The notes under the pieces are model-generated. The model did not search any database. It was not told the DNA's origin and worked only from the letters and a program-made list of their open reading frames with translations. A stretch of 64,000 nt of DNA from Chiua virens (Eukaryota; Basidiomycota; Agaricomycetes; Boletales; Boletaceae). The DNA lies in contig JAHNUO010000057.1 of assembly GCA_019787685.1 (NCBI GenBank), positions 1 through 64,000 of the forward strand, given 5' to 3'. Position 1 is the stretch's first letter, and every line of letters starts with the position of its first letter. Positions 11,150 through 21,316 of the stretch are shown piece by piece. The position numbers and the translations under genes were made by a program.

Positions 11150-12500
11150 TCCGATCACGTGTATAAAAAATCAACCTCAATTATGATATTTGCATGCTAA
11201 GCAAGTAAACTACGCCTTTTCTCCTTCTAGGATACGGCGAGATGAGAACAGAAAACAACCAGAGCCAAGGCACCGTGCATACGTCGACACGAAGAAAGAA
11301 AATGAGAGTCCCCAGGTTCCGAAATATCAACCGCCCATCAAACGGCACGGGGATCACATCCATCCAGATAAGAGATAGCCATCCACCGTTCACAATCACA
11401 TCACGCGTTCGCTGACTTGCACAGCCCGGAGCCATATCTCCCCGGGACGGCTGTTTGTACGCGCATCAGCTCTGGGGTCACATGTAACTCCAGCGCAAAA
11501 TACGTACCTCTTTTCTCGTAAGATCCGCCACACCCGGCTGCTGTCCTTCTCCTTCTGGTTCCTAATCTTGGTGGCCAGCGACTCCGTTCTAGGCGGGAAG
11601 ACGCCAGGTCCGCAGCGCGCCTGAAGATCTGCCAGACCTTCGTGCGTTCCTTCCGACTCAAGGACAACCTTGCCGTACCAGCCGGGATCGATATAGGATC
11701 CTTCAATGTTGAGAATAGGAACTCGAACAGCGCGGGATCGAGAGTGTGCTTGCGATTGCGTGGGCGGTACAAGCGGGCGGACAGTAAACGTGGACCAGTG
11801 AACCCAACGAACAAGATCGTGCAACGCACCATGAGGTCTATGGAAGGACTGTGAGTATACTTCGAACGTCGTTGATTCAACGCGCACGTTTCTGTTCGAG
11901 CCCGATTCTGCAACAACTGTAGATTGGCCGGAATCTCGCGCCCCCATGGACTTACGTCAAGGTAGACGATGGGATTGCAATGGGGATTATGCGTCGCAGA
12001 ACCACCGATGCGAATGGCTCGATGGAAATACGGCGACAGTTCATTCACACGGGAGTATCTATAATCCAAATCCTGTCATTCCATTCATGCGTCTGAGGCT
12101 GTTCCACAATGCGAATTCAAGATGAGACGCACCACAAGATAGCTCCCGTCCTACATCAGTCGACCAAGGTTCCCTTCATCCCCGACAGCAACGTCCCACA
12201 CTATCGCCCACTCGGAAAAGTTTCAGAACACCGGAACATTTCAGTTCGGCCTCACATTCCACAACACTGGCGTCAGATAACCAATCTCTCTCAGGGGAAG
12301 GCACAAACATTCTCAATACCGGTGCGCGCCCGGGTCGATAGAGGTGATTTGAATTTGGAGACCACTGATGAGAAGCTTGAGTCCCATTCATCATTTCCAT
12401 GTGAACGATTACCAGAGTGGGAATGAGAAGAAGTGGGCGACACAGCTCGGCTAGAGACCCTGGGTTGACGGGTGCATGGACGCGAAGGTTTCGACGTCTA
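11150..12500. repeat. segmental duplication, block A (right half)
   Basis: Collinear with 25469-26890, beginning at GTCC(G/A)ATCACGTGTATA and ending in a shared GGGTTGAC(G/A)GGTGC region. This copy keeps its CpG dinucleotides; the other often has TpG or CpA at the same sites. Confidence 0.8.
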
Positions 12501-13032
12501 GGTTTCATGAACGAACCATGTCGTCCAGCATTGGGGGTTGTGCGTGCGTGTTGGCATGACTTGATAAAGATGCCAAGCTGGGGAGAGAAGTCTGTCACGC
12601 AACTTGGGGTTTGGACGCATTCAAAGTAGCTGGTGGGAGATACTGTGGGAGGACGATATGCTCGAGACCGGCATAGAGGCAGTGAAGTGGATGAAGCAAC
12701 ATTAATAGCGAGAGCCTGTTGGCATAACATGTTAGCAAGAAAATGACAGGTAACATTCCAAATGGCTTACGAGCAGGAATTGAACTGACATGTGGTGAGT
12801 CAATGGAATATAGGCGCCTGACTGAGTGTTTGACGTCATTACCTGGTACAGACGCAAGTCTAATAAGCGATGCACACAAGGGTGAGATTGAGCTGGCAGA
12901 AGTAGATGTGCTGTACGATCCGTTGGTCCTCCGAGTATCGTGGTTACTCGAAGAAAGACTGGAACTCGATCCGGGCTTCTGTGGCAGAGTGTGATGGCGT
13001 GAAGCGGACGAAGATGAGTGTTGGAAAGCCAT
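11396..13032 (-). CDS. conserved basidiomycete hypothetical protein (first copy)
   Basis: Exons on the minus strand follow each other: a Ser-rich start MAFQHSSSSASRHH (ATG at 13032), then a block with VLRMFVPSPERDWLSDA, VVECEAELKCSGVLKLFRVGD, GNLGRLMWDGSYLV, a DYRYSRVNELSPYF block, then GWYGKVVLESEGTHEGLADL, CGPGVFPPR and RVWRILREK. I recognise the general pattern (W.GKVVLE.EGT.EG, then R.WR.LR) from unnamed basidiomycete proteins, but know no function for it. Intron borders are approximate and the 3' end is uncertain. The frame appears mostly intact here, unlike the second copy at 25.8-26.9 kb. No signal peptide or membrane span is obvious. Confidence 0.5.
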
Positions 13033-13089
13033 TTGGAAATCGTATGGGTAGTTGACGAGGTCAAATTCTTTATTCCTCTCTACCAAGTA

Positions 13090-15812
13090 CAGTACACTTT
13101 GTCAAAATGCATATGGTAGTAGAGCATAAATTACATATTGCATGGGTTTTCGGGTAATTCTACAAAGGTATGCGGGCAAAATCACACATTTTGCATAATG
13201 AATAATGCATGATGTCTGGATGTAGAATATGAAGTGTGAGATACCATATTTGCAGTACAGTTACCAGGTGAATGATGGGGATGAACCGGCTGGTAATATG
13301 CCGTCTTAACTGAGATGTACCATTGATGTTATACAATCTTACGGTACATTTGGGCACAAGTGAGTAGCAAATGAATATATATTGTAATGTACATGCTACA
13401 ATAGAGCCCATGGTTCGAAGAAATCTGATGAGAAGTCCAAGTCAGGCATAGCAGCTGCATTATGATTAACCATGCCAACCGTCACAAGCACATACTGTAC
13501 ACAGCAGCACCAGCTAAATATTTAAGAGTGGGGCTTGTTTTCTGAAAATTCATTTGCGTGTACACAATCATGCCCACTGAGCTACAGAGGCGCAAACCAC
13601 GACCAAAGCCTGCACCATACAATCGGAAACCACGAGACCCAGGGGGATTTCACCACAACAGCATGCCCAGGCCTGCCACCTCTGCAAAGCCTGTCAAATC
13701 CAATAACTCGAAGCGTGAAAACCTTACCTTACACGACTGGCTCACCGTCTTCGCATTCATTGACTCTCATCCAAATGTATCCCAAGAGCGCATTGTTGAA
13801 CACTTCAAGACACGACAAGAAGGTGCCTTAGAGTTCACGCAGTCAACCCTCTCACGAAAACTGAAGGATCGTGAACAACTAGAGAAACGTGTCGAGTCAC
13901 ATCCAAATGCATTGTCTAGCAAATGCCCTCGCATTGTCACCAGTCCGGAAGTCGAGAAGGCACTGTTGTTGTGGGTGCTGTCCATGCAGGAGAAGGGAGA
14001 AACGGTAAATGGGCCAATGCTACAGGAAAAGCGAAAGAGGTTTGAGGACGAGTTTGGAGTTCCAGAGGAGAGTAGACTTGCAGGTGCCGGATGGATTGCT
14101 CCATTCTGCAATGCCTACGGAATCAAAGAATATCGGAGACATGGAGAGGCTGGATCAGTTGACATTGAAGCTGTTGCGGCAGAGCGGGTACGAGTGCAAA
14201 AGATCTTGTCGACATTTCCGCTCAAGGATCGGTTTAACTTCGACGAAACTGGCTTCTTCGCCTTGTGCGTAAATTTATCCTTTAAGTCAGCATGAATACC
14301 ACTGACCAATTTGTAGCGCACCTCCTGATCGAGGGCTTGCAACAAAGCAGATGAGTGGAAAGAAAAAGGACAAGTTCCAGATTACCGTCAGACTTGCTAC
14401 GAATGCAGATGGGAGCGAAAAGCTACCATTGTTCTACATTGGTCGAGCAAAGAAACCGAGGGCTTTTGGTAACAAGACACCGCAGTCATGCAGATTCTAT
14501 TACCGTCACAACACGAACGCTTGGATGACAGCAGAACTATTCGAAGAGTAAGTGGTCTATACTCATAAGAGTGTTGCTGGCTTACAGAACTCAGGTGGGT
14601 TAAGATGCTTGATGTCAAGATGGGCGCCCAGCAGCGTTTCATTTGTCTTCTTATCGACAACTTCTCTGGACACATGATCGCCTACAAACCACGTCATATC
14701 CAGCTCGAGTATTTTGAGCCAAAGCTCACATCATTTGTCCAACCACTTGACGCCGGCATGATCCGATGCTTCAAAGCATTGTATCGTCGTGCATTTTGCA
14801 AACATGCAATAGACCTAGATGAGGCAGGTGAACGCGACGTCTACAAAATTGATATTCGAGAGGCAATGCTCATGGCAAAAGAAGCTTGGGATATGGTCAA
14901 GCCTGAAACCGTCCAACACTGTTGGAAACATACAGGAATCCAAGCTGATTCTGGCAATCCATCCCAGGCACCAACATCCCACCCAACTCACGCCGATCCG
15001 CAGGCCTGGAGTATCCTCCGCGATTTCGCTACAAATGATGGTTTCTCACTTCCGGCTGCCAAAACTCAACTCCAAGTACTCCTTGGGAGTTCATATGTAG
15101 ATGAGCATTGGAGGCCTGCTCTCAGGGCCGTCATGGATGCAGAAGGTGATGCTGCACAAGCATCAACGGTCATCGAGAAACTTGCTACCGCAGCTACCCA
15201 CCGGACTGGGCTCACAATAAAAATCCCTGCCTTGTCGCACCAATCTTCACAGCTCATAGCTGCTGAAAAAGACCTTGAAGATTCCATTCAGCATTTAAAG
15301 GATCTCAAGCAAATTCTTGGAATACCAATGTCTGTCGACGAGTTTCTTGCACCAAAGGGAGAAGCGGAAGTCGGGCAGAGGATGTATCAGTTTGAAGGTG
15401 ATGCAGCCATTGTTGCAGAGGTCCGGCACAGAATGGCTGTCGAGCGAGGTGAGATAATTGAGAACAACTCTGACGAAGAAGACGTCCAACCTACAGTGGC
15501 ACCTATGCCACGTTCCGAGATCATCCAGCTCTGCGAGAGACTTGAGAAAGGTTGTATGACACGAAGTAATGCGAGCACCTCTCTGGAGTTACTCCGTCAA
15601 CTTCGTATGCTTCGTGGGGCAATGCGCGGTGAGGAGTTGCAGAATGCGAAGCAAACGACGCTGAGCAGCTGTTGGGGCAAGTAGTATGCATGCGTCGACC
15701 GCGGAAATTGTCACAAAACTGTCACAAATGTCACAATGTAGTTTTACATATATCTTGTTTTGCATGAGGAAATGGCCGGCGCAACTCGCATGCGTTATGA
15801 CAAAGTGTACTG
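13090..15812 (+). mobile_element. complete pogo-like (Tc1/mariner superfamily) DNA transposon
   Basis: The element is bounded by inverted ends: left CAGTACACTTTGTCAAAATG, and the reverse complement of the right end begins CAGTACACTTTGTCATAACG (15 identical bases, about 22 of 26 matching). A TA lies directly outside each end (13088-13089 and 15813-15814), the expected target-site duplication. It is 2723 bp long and carries one transposase gene in the same orientation. Confidence 0.92.
13570..15684 (+). CDS. pogo-type DDE transposase with CENP-B-like DNA-binding half
   Basis: The gene has three or four exons. Exon 1 (from ATG 13570) encodes a basic N-terminus, a helix-turn-helix segment (NLTLHDWLTVFAFIDSHP... 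STLSRKL) and a second CENP-B-type domain (VEKALLLWVLSMQEKGE, GWIAPFCNAYGI). The DDE domain follows across introns near 14265-14316 and 14549-14602. The catalytic acids are D in NFDETGFF, D in LLIDNFSGH and D in QPLDAGMIRCFK. The C-terminus (to 15684) is a long acidic and helical extension with no known domain. It is likely a nuclear cut-and-paste transposase recognising the 26-bp ends of the surrounding element. No frame break was seen, so it may be active or recently active. Confidence 0.88.
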
Positions 15813-17100
15813 TAATGCTTTGCTCTTGAGAGGTCGTGTAATTGTCATCACGTGTTTATTCCAGGTTCTATGCAAACGACTCATCTCCTGGTCGCATGAC
15901 AACATGATCCTTTTGGACATGAAAAACGACGAGATGAAGAAATTTCTGCAAGTAAAAGTCATATAGTGTAGTTTCATTGGCGAAAGAGGGTATGATTTAC
16001 GCTCATAATTCTTAGTCGTTCTCTGACATATTATTATCTTACAGGTATTCGTCACTGGCTCCCATGACGTCGGGTAGGTCGTACTTGTCCATATGATCGG
16101 CGGGTACTTAAACCACATACAAGAGGTGTACTCCTGTTCTCCTTGGTCACATCCATGGCTCTTCAATAGCTGTCCGGTCACTTGAATGGTATCCGTGCCG
16201 TCGCTCTTTCGGAGCGCATCATTGTCAGTGCGGGAGTAGATAGGCGCTGATTTTCTGGTGGCACGGACGAAGGCGGGAGAGTGGTCAGCGTGACGATCGA
16301 CGGTATTCTCGACTAGTGAGCATTTTGTTTTCGTTCCTCTGGAAGCGTGGCTGATCTTTATCTCGAAGAACGAAGAGAGACGACAACCTCTCTTGCTAGG
16401 TGGGAGGTTGCGATTTCGTTTTGAACGCCAGGTTTCACAACGTTGGTACAGCGCCAAAGAGCGTGGTTCAGTGGTTCGCAGCGAAAGGGAAGCAAACGAT
16501 CGTATGTGGCTGTATCTCGTCTTGTCGCCCCTCTTTCTGTTCAGTGCGCCACGAAGTCTGTTATTCTCCACTTGCAATGGAATGAAGACAAGGACCAACC
16601 TTCTCTTGTTGCCCCTACCAGCAGTTCAAGTACGCGATTGACTTCCCCAACTCTGCCTTCCAAACCCGCTCGCGGCATCACGGACCCGCGTACGCGTACC
16701 CTCCCATCGCTCTCAAGCTCAATGTCGTTCGATTGTCACTCCTCAACGTTGGCAGTCGGATCTTGGTATTTCTGTCAATACGACAACTCTTTCGATAGGT
16801 CCTCATCCCCCCTCTCTTCGTTTCTCTCACCTGTTCCCTGTTCAGAGATGCCATTGTCCCCGCTAGGCAGCGGAGCTATCGGCGCCGAGGGATTCTCTAT
16901 TAGATTTGGGCGCGCAGTGATCTTGATGGCCCCTCCGAAACGTATTGCCGTGTGGAGACATCAGATGCTAGAGAATCGTCACCGCTACTAAATTTAGTTC
17001 GGACGGGGGCAGAACGAAGAGTGGGTCGTCTAGACGTTTGAATTGATCCATTTTCTAACTTTTGGATAGGTTTTGATGTCCACCCACGCGGGCAAGCAAA
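15813..17100. other. no gene assigned
   Basis: A 267-codon minus-strand frame (15795-16598) crosses the end of the pogo element and has no motif. A Ser-rich plus frame (16443-16991) also lacks recognisable features. Both are more likely chance frames. Confidence 0.5.
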
Positions 17101-19000
17101 ATGTCCTGTGCTGAGCTCGACACTCTGGAAACAAAGATGGGGGAGAGCAGTGACGACAAGTTGATATTCGACTACCTGAATCGTCCACTCGCGAGCCCTG
17201 AGCCAGACGTAGCGCTCTCTGGAGCATGGGTGGCTGCTCTACGGTCATTCTCCTTTTCCAGCCCTGGACTCTCTCCTTCAAGCCCTAAGTCTTACCCGCC
17301 CACTTCCGCTAAAACAATGCACAAGTCGCTTTCGATGCACGAGAGGACTACACCCTCCCGTGGTCGGGTCATGAATACCGGCGTTACCAATGGTGTTCCC
17401 TTCCATGTTGTACAGCTTGCGTGCATGCGGAACGCCACTCAAGGGACACCTATCACAAACCCGATGGGATGGAGTGATCGATCGATCTGAATGGAGGGAT
17501 GAATGGTACGGTTTCGGACTCCCTGGAGTACAGCGAGGCGAGGCCAATGAGCGAGGCAGGGGGGCACCGCTTACAGATAAAGCTTCGTCAAGAAGATTGT
17601 CTACTCCTGTATCTGGAGTCATAGACGAGGGGAATGTTGTGCAACTGCCCGCTCCCGGGTTCCCAGGGGTGATCTGTGTTTCATGAAACCAGTGTTCAGC
17701 GTAACTGACAAGTGATTAGCACTCCCTCCACGGCGGAGAAATCACGGACGTTGAGCATCCCAAATGTCCTTCTAGACTTTCAACAAGCCAGGATTATTGT
17801 TCAGGTCAGCCAAGAGCCACGCCACGAAGGAACAGCCATCGCCATCTAATCAACTGGCCAGTTCTCATCGCCGCCCAGTCCCGGAATTTTTGGTGCGTTG
17901 TCCATTACGATATTTGGATCCAAACTCATACCACTATCCTCGTTTAGACCGACTCGGCGAAGAGATGGCTCAGCGAAGCCCTTTCCTTGCTGAATGTCAA
18001 GTCCGAGGTGATTCAGCAGGGCTTGATCCCAAGTTGTCTGAGGAGTGTAACAAGTTGCAGGGTTTGAAAGCCGAGCTCGCCGTCCGACAGTTCTCAGACC
18101 CGACAGGTCCCATTCTCGCTGCCTGGGAAGCGGAGCGCGCTCGACAGACCGAGGGTTGCAAGTGGGAGAGTGATTCCTTGGCGTGGCAGACGCAGCACAA
18201 GGCGACGTCCGAGGAAAGGACGAGTCTCCTGGCGCCTGTCACCGAGTTATCGGACGCAGCTGCACGAGCTGAAGAAGTTCGTATCCAGTTGTTGGCATTG
18301 GAGGCCGAATGTGTCGTCTGGACGAAGGAACGCGATCCTCTGCTGAATGCCATGACACAACGACCAGAAGAGTTGGCTGCGCCAACCAATGTCTGCGGGG
18401 AACTGGACGAGGACCGGGTGAAGTGGGAGGACAAGAAGACTTCGTGGGTCGAGGAAAAGGCTGGAGGGGACAGTGAGGGTGCAGCGCTGCAGGAAAAACT
18501 AGAATCCTTGTTACGTTCTCGAGGAAGTCCGTGCATCCGTTGTGTCGCAGAGGTCTGCCACGGCTTCTGCTCGGAAGGACGGACTTCTTCCGTGAAATGC
18601 ACAAGCATCCGCATTCGTCAGTTCCGTGCGGGATAAGAACCTAAAGCTGGAGAAGAGAGTTAAATAACCGAGGGACAGGCGCATGAAGGTGTCGCAATAA
18701 TCAAGGTGTTCTACGAGGTATCTCTTTTCTTCGACTCAGTGATTTGGATCAGTGTGCTCATTGATATCAAGGGTCGTCTCAATGCTTTGCAGGCTGACAT
18801 ATGTAGCCCGATAGAAAAGTTGACGGTCCAGGAGCTCTTGCAAGAATAGGACCTACGGACGAATGACGAACTTCGTACGAAAGCTGCGCAAGTTCCTGAG
18901 CTTGTGGATTTGTGGCCATATAATGGCGGAAACAAAATCCCTTGAAGCTGAGACATTGAAACATGGGTGGGCGCAACAACGCAGCGTCTTCCAACGAAAC
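17101..19000 (+). pseudogene. coiled-coil protein gene, second copy, mostly open
   Basis: It starts MSCAELDTLETKMGESSDDK (ATG 17101). The region shifts frame near 17450-17490 and resumes as RGEANERGRGAPLTDKASS, then a long clean exon runs from about 17797 to 18636. Its core, rich in Glu/Ala/Leu/Arg with heptad spacing (LDPKLSEECNKLQGLKAEL..., AARAEEVRIQLLALEAE, KWEDKKTSWVEEK), predicts a coiled coil of about 150 residues. Downstream exons present in the first copy (LKLEKRVK) are interrupted by a stop here. The protein is not a family I can name. It precedes the GTPase gene in both duplicated blocks, so the pair has moved together. Confidence 0.55.
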
Positions 19001-20295
19001 TATTTGTATCGCAGAATCCTCTTCAGACCGAGAGGAAATCTCTTGAATCTAAGCTCCGTCGGCTCTGAACATCCCACATTTTCCAGCGAATATTATCATG
19101 CGGCAATGTTGTTCCCCGACACTTTCTGCTACATCGGTTGAATCGGTTCTACCGCCACGGAGGTTCGCTGCCGAAAATATCAAGTTTCTTCCGTCGATCC
19201 TGGTCGTTTTGGCTTCCCTTGTTACTTTGTTTCCGCAATCAAAGAACCGCATGAAACCCTGATATAGGCGCAATCGTCGTGCTGAGCATCATGTCGACTT
19301 GTCTCCTTGAACCTCATTTCGTTGCTGCGCCACGGGCCAATCTGAACATCGTCATTGGTCATTTAGTTGAATGAGGCTACCCAGAGTACCTTCTCCCAGA
19401 TCTCAGCTAACGCCAGAAACGCCGAGTATGCTGGGGTAACAATGAAGTTCATGCTTCGGCTCGTGAGACAATCATCTTATTGATAGTCATGTATCTACTC
19501 TGTGTCTACGAATCGCATGACCAATCTTGTGGGACAAATCAGCCGTGAGAGCTACAACAACACGAAGGGCGTAGGAGGGACGGGTAAGCAAAATGGCTGG
19601 TATTATACACTGACGAGACGACGAGAAAAAGTGGATAAAAAAGAAAACAGAGTGTACACCTGGTGAGACGGCGATGAGAAGGCTGGAAGGAAAACCCAAC
19701 CCGTGTCCCCGTAATCAATCTCAGCAGGCCGGGCGGAGAAACAAGAAAGGAGATGGTGACCTTGACGAGGGCGAGGCGCAGGAGTTATCTAGCTCAACTG
19801 ATTAGCTTTGTGTAATCGATAACACAAACTTGGATGGGTTGTTGTGGGTTGTTGATACACGCTCTAACGAGCAAGTCGTGGGCTGTCTCTTGCGCTCTCA
19901 ACGCCATTCCTATCCATCAAGCCACCCGCTTCAATTCTTACTATCATGCAGATCGACGATATCAGACAGAAATTTGGACAGTTCCGAATCCTTGTTATCG
20001 GCCGGGCCAACGCTGGCAAGACGACACTTCTCAAGCAAATCTGTAATTCGAAGGAGAATCCAGAGATCTATGACGGAGAAGGGAAAAAGGTATGTTTGTA
20101 GGCCAACCTGGGGTTTCTGATCTCACAAGTGGATTGGTGGCCCGTGATCAGGTCGATCTGGCACAGATCGAAGAGTCTGCAGAGGTGAATACCAGGTTTA
20201 CCATCAATCCTCGTTATCACCACCTCACATGTCCCAAGCGGGGAGAACACAACATCGAGAACGAGATGGTCTTTCGAAGCAACCCCGGCTTTGTC
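17176..20295 (+). repeat. segmental duplication, block B (left half)
   Basis: Direct-orientation counterpart of 6745-9944. It includes the coiled-coil gene and the GTPase gene. Unlike block A, the GTPase gene continues uninterrupted past 20295. Confidence 0.8.
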
Positions 20296-21171
20296 TTCCA
20301 TGACTCCCGTGGGTTTGAAGCCGGTAGTGTCGACGAGTTTAACAAGATGAAGGACTTTGTCGCCGAGCGAGCTAAGACGAGATTCCTCAAGAAGCGTGTC
20401 CACGCTATATGGTAAACACACAGAGTCACTTATGGCGTGCTAACCACAACTGTTGGATAGGTACTGTATCCCGATGGATCAGATACACCGCGCTATCTTG
20501 ACCGCGGAGGAAATGTTTTTTGATGAATGTGAAACAGGAAATGGTAGGCTTTTCTTAAATGTCCATTCATTGTGTTGTTTATATTGTATTTTCGGGACAG
20601 TGCCTGTTGTGGTTGTGTTCACAAAATGTGATGCATTGCGAGTGTTGGCAGTGGCTGCCTTGACAGCCGAGGACAAGAAACTACCTGAACAGGAAAGACT
20701 TGCAAAGGTGAAGGAAGTCGAGGAAAGCATGGTAAAGAATAGTACAATTTGGGAAAGATTGCAAAAAAGGAAAAATCCCCCAAAAGTGTATGCTGAAGTC
20801 AAAGGTCTGTATGAAATTGGGGTTGATATACAGGTATCTCATTGTGTGAATTTTTTTGCAGATATGCAGAAGTGCAATGAAGGATGCAGGATTGTGCTAG
20901 AAAAGACTGCAGCTGCTTTGAATGATGAAAGTTTGGAAATGCTGTTTGTGACCACACAAAGTGCAAACATCATGCTTTGTGTGAAATATGCTGTTGACAG
21001 GTATGTGACCCTTTATTAATGTTCAGGAGTGTTTAGTGAATTACACATGATATATATCATAGAACCTTGATGCCATTCATTGCTGGCAAATTGTCTCCAG
21101 TAGGAAGATTGGATCAGCAAGAGCAAGAATCCTTGATGAGAAGAATGGGTATATGGTTCCCACATGTCAAT
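19946..21171 (+). CDS. P-loop GTPase (AIG1/TRAFAC-like), seven in-frame exons
   Basis: Exons 19946-20089, 20152-20184, 20239-20411, 20461-20543, 20601-20804, 20862-21000 and 21063-21171 join into exactly 295 codons without a stop. Motifs in order: Walker A/G1 GRANAGKTT (about residues 18-26), G3 DSRG after GFVFH, and G4 TKCD after VPVVVVF. A charged helical region (EQERLAKVKEVEES) follows and the last exon ends in GIWFPHVN. The G1-G3-G4 set defines a small GTP-binding protein of a type abundant in Agaricomycetes. Typical members end soon after a WFPH-like sequence. Here the last exon ends in phase 0 at AAT and is followed at once by donor GTAAGA and the single-codon exon array, so no stop codon is found at the expected place. 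All introns are 49-62 nt; the one at 20805 has a weak GTCTGT donor. Cellular role unknown; a signalling or immune-type role is inference. Confidence 0.85.
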
Positions 21172-21316
21172 GTAAGAAAGTGTGGAATTTGTATATGGAT
21201 GTGAAGTGCTTACAAATATTGGCAGGTAAGGAATGTGATCAAATTGAGAAATGGAGAGATTTTGATACATGTCCATTGGTGTTATGTCTGCTCTCACCAT
21301 GTTCTCTCATTCATAG
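21172..21316 (+). other. entry to the array: intron, AG|GT zero-length junction and founder-like intron
   Basis: After exon 7 a 54-nt intron (21172-21225) ends GGCAG and is followed directly by a new donor GTAAGG at 21226, with no exonic base between. The next 91 nt (21226-21316) end ACCATGTTCTCTCATTCATAG and are recognisably the array unit, with six extra bases and many substitutions in the first half. The AG|GT junction is the form of a recursive splice site. Alternatively 21172-21316 is removed as one 145-nt intron. Confidence 0.6.

Noticed and set aside
15795..16598. 267-codon minus-strand frame
   Set aside because: It crosses the right end of the pogo-like element, has no motif, and its composition is not protein-like.
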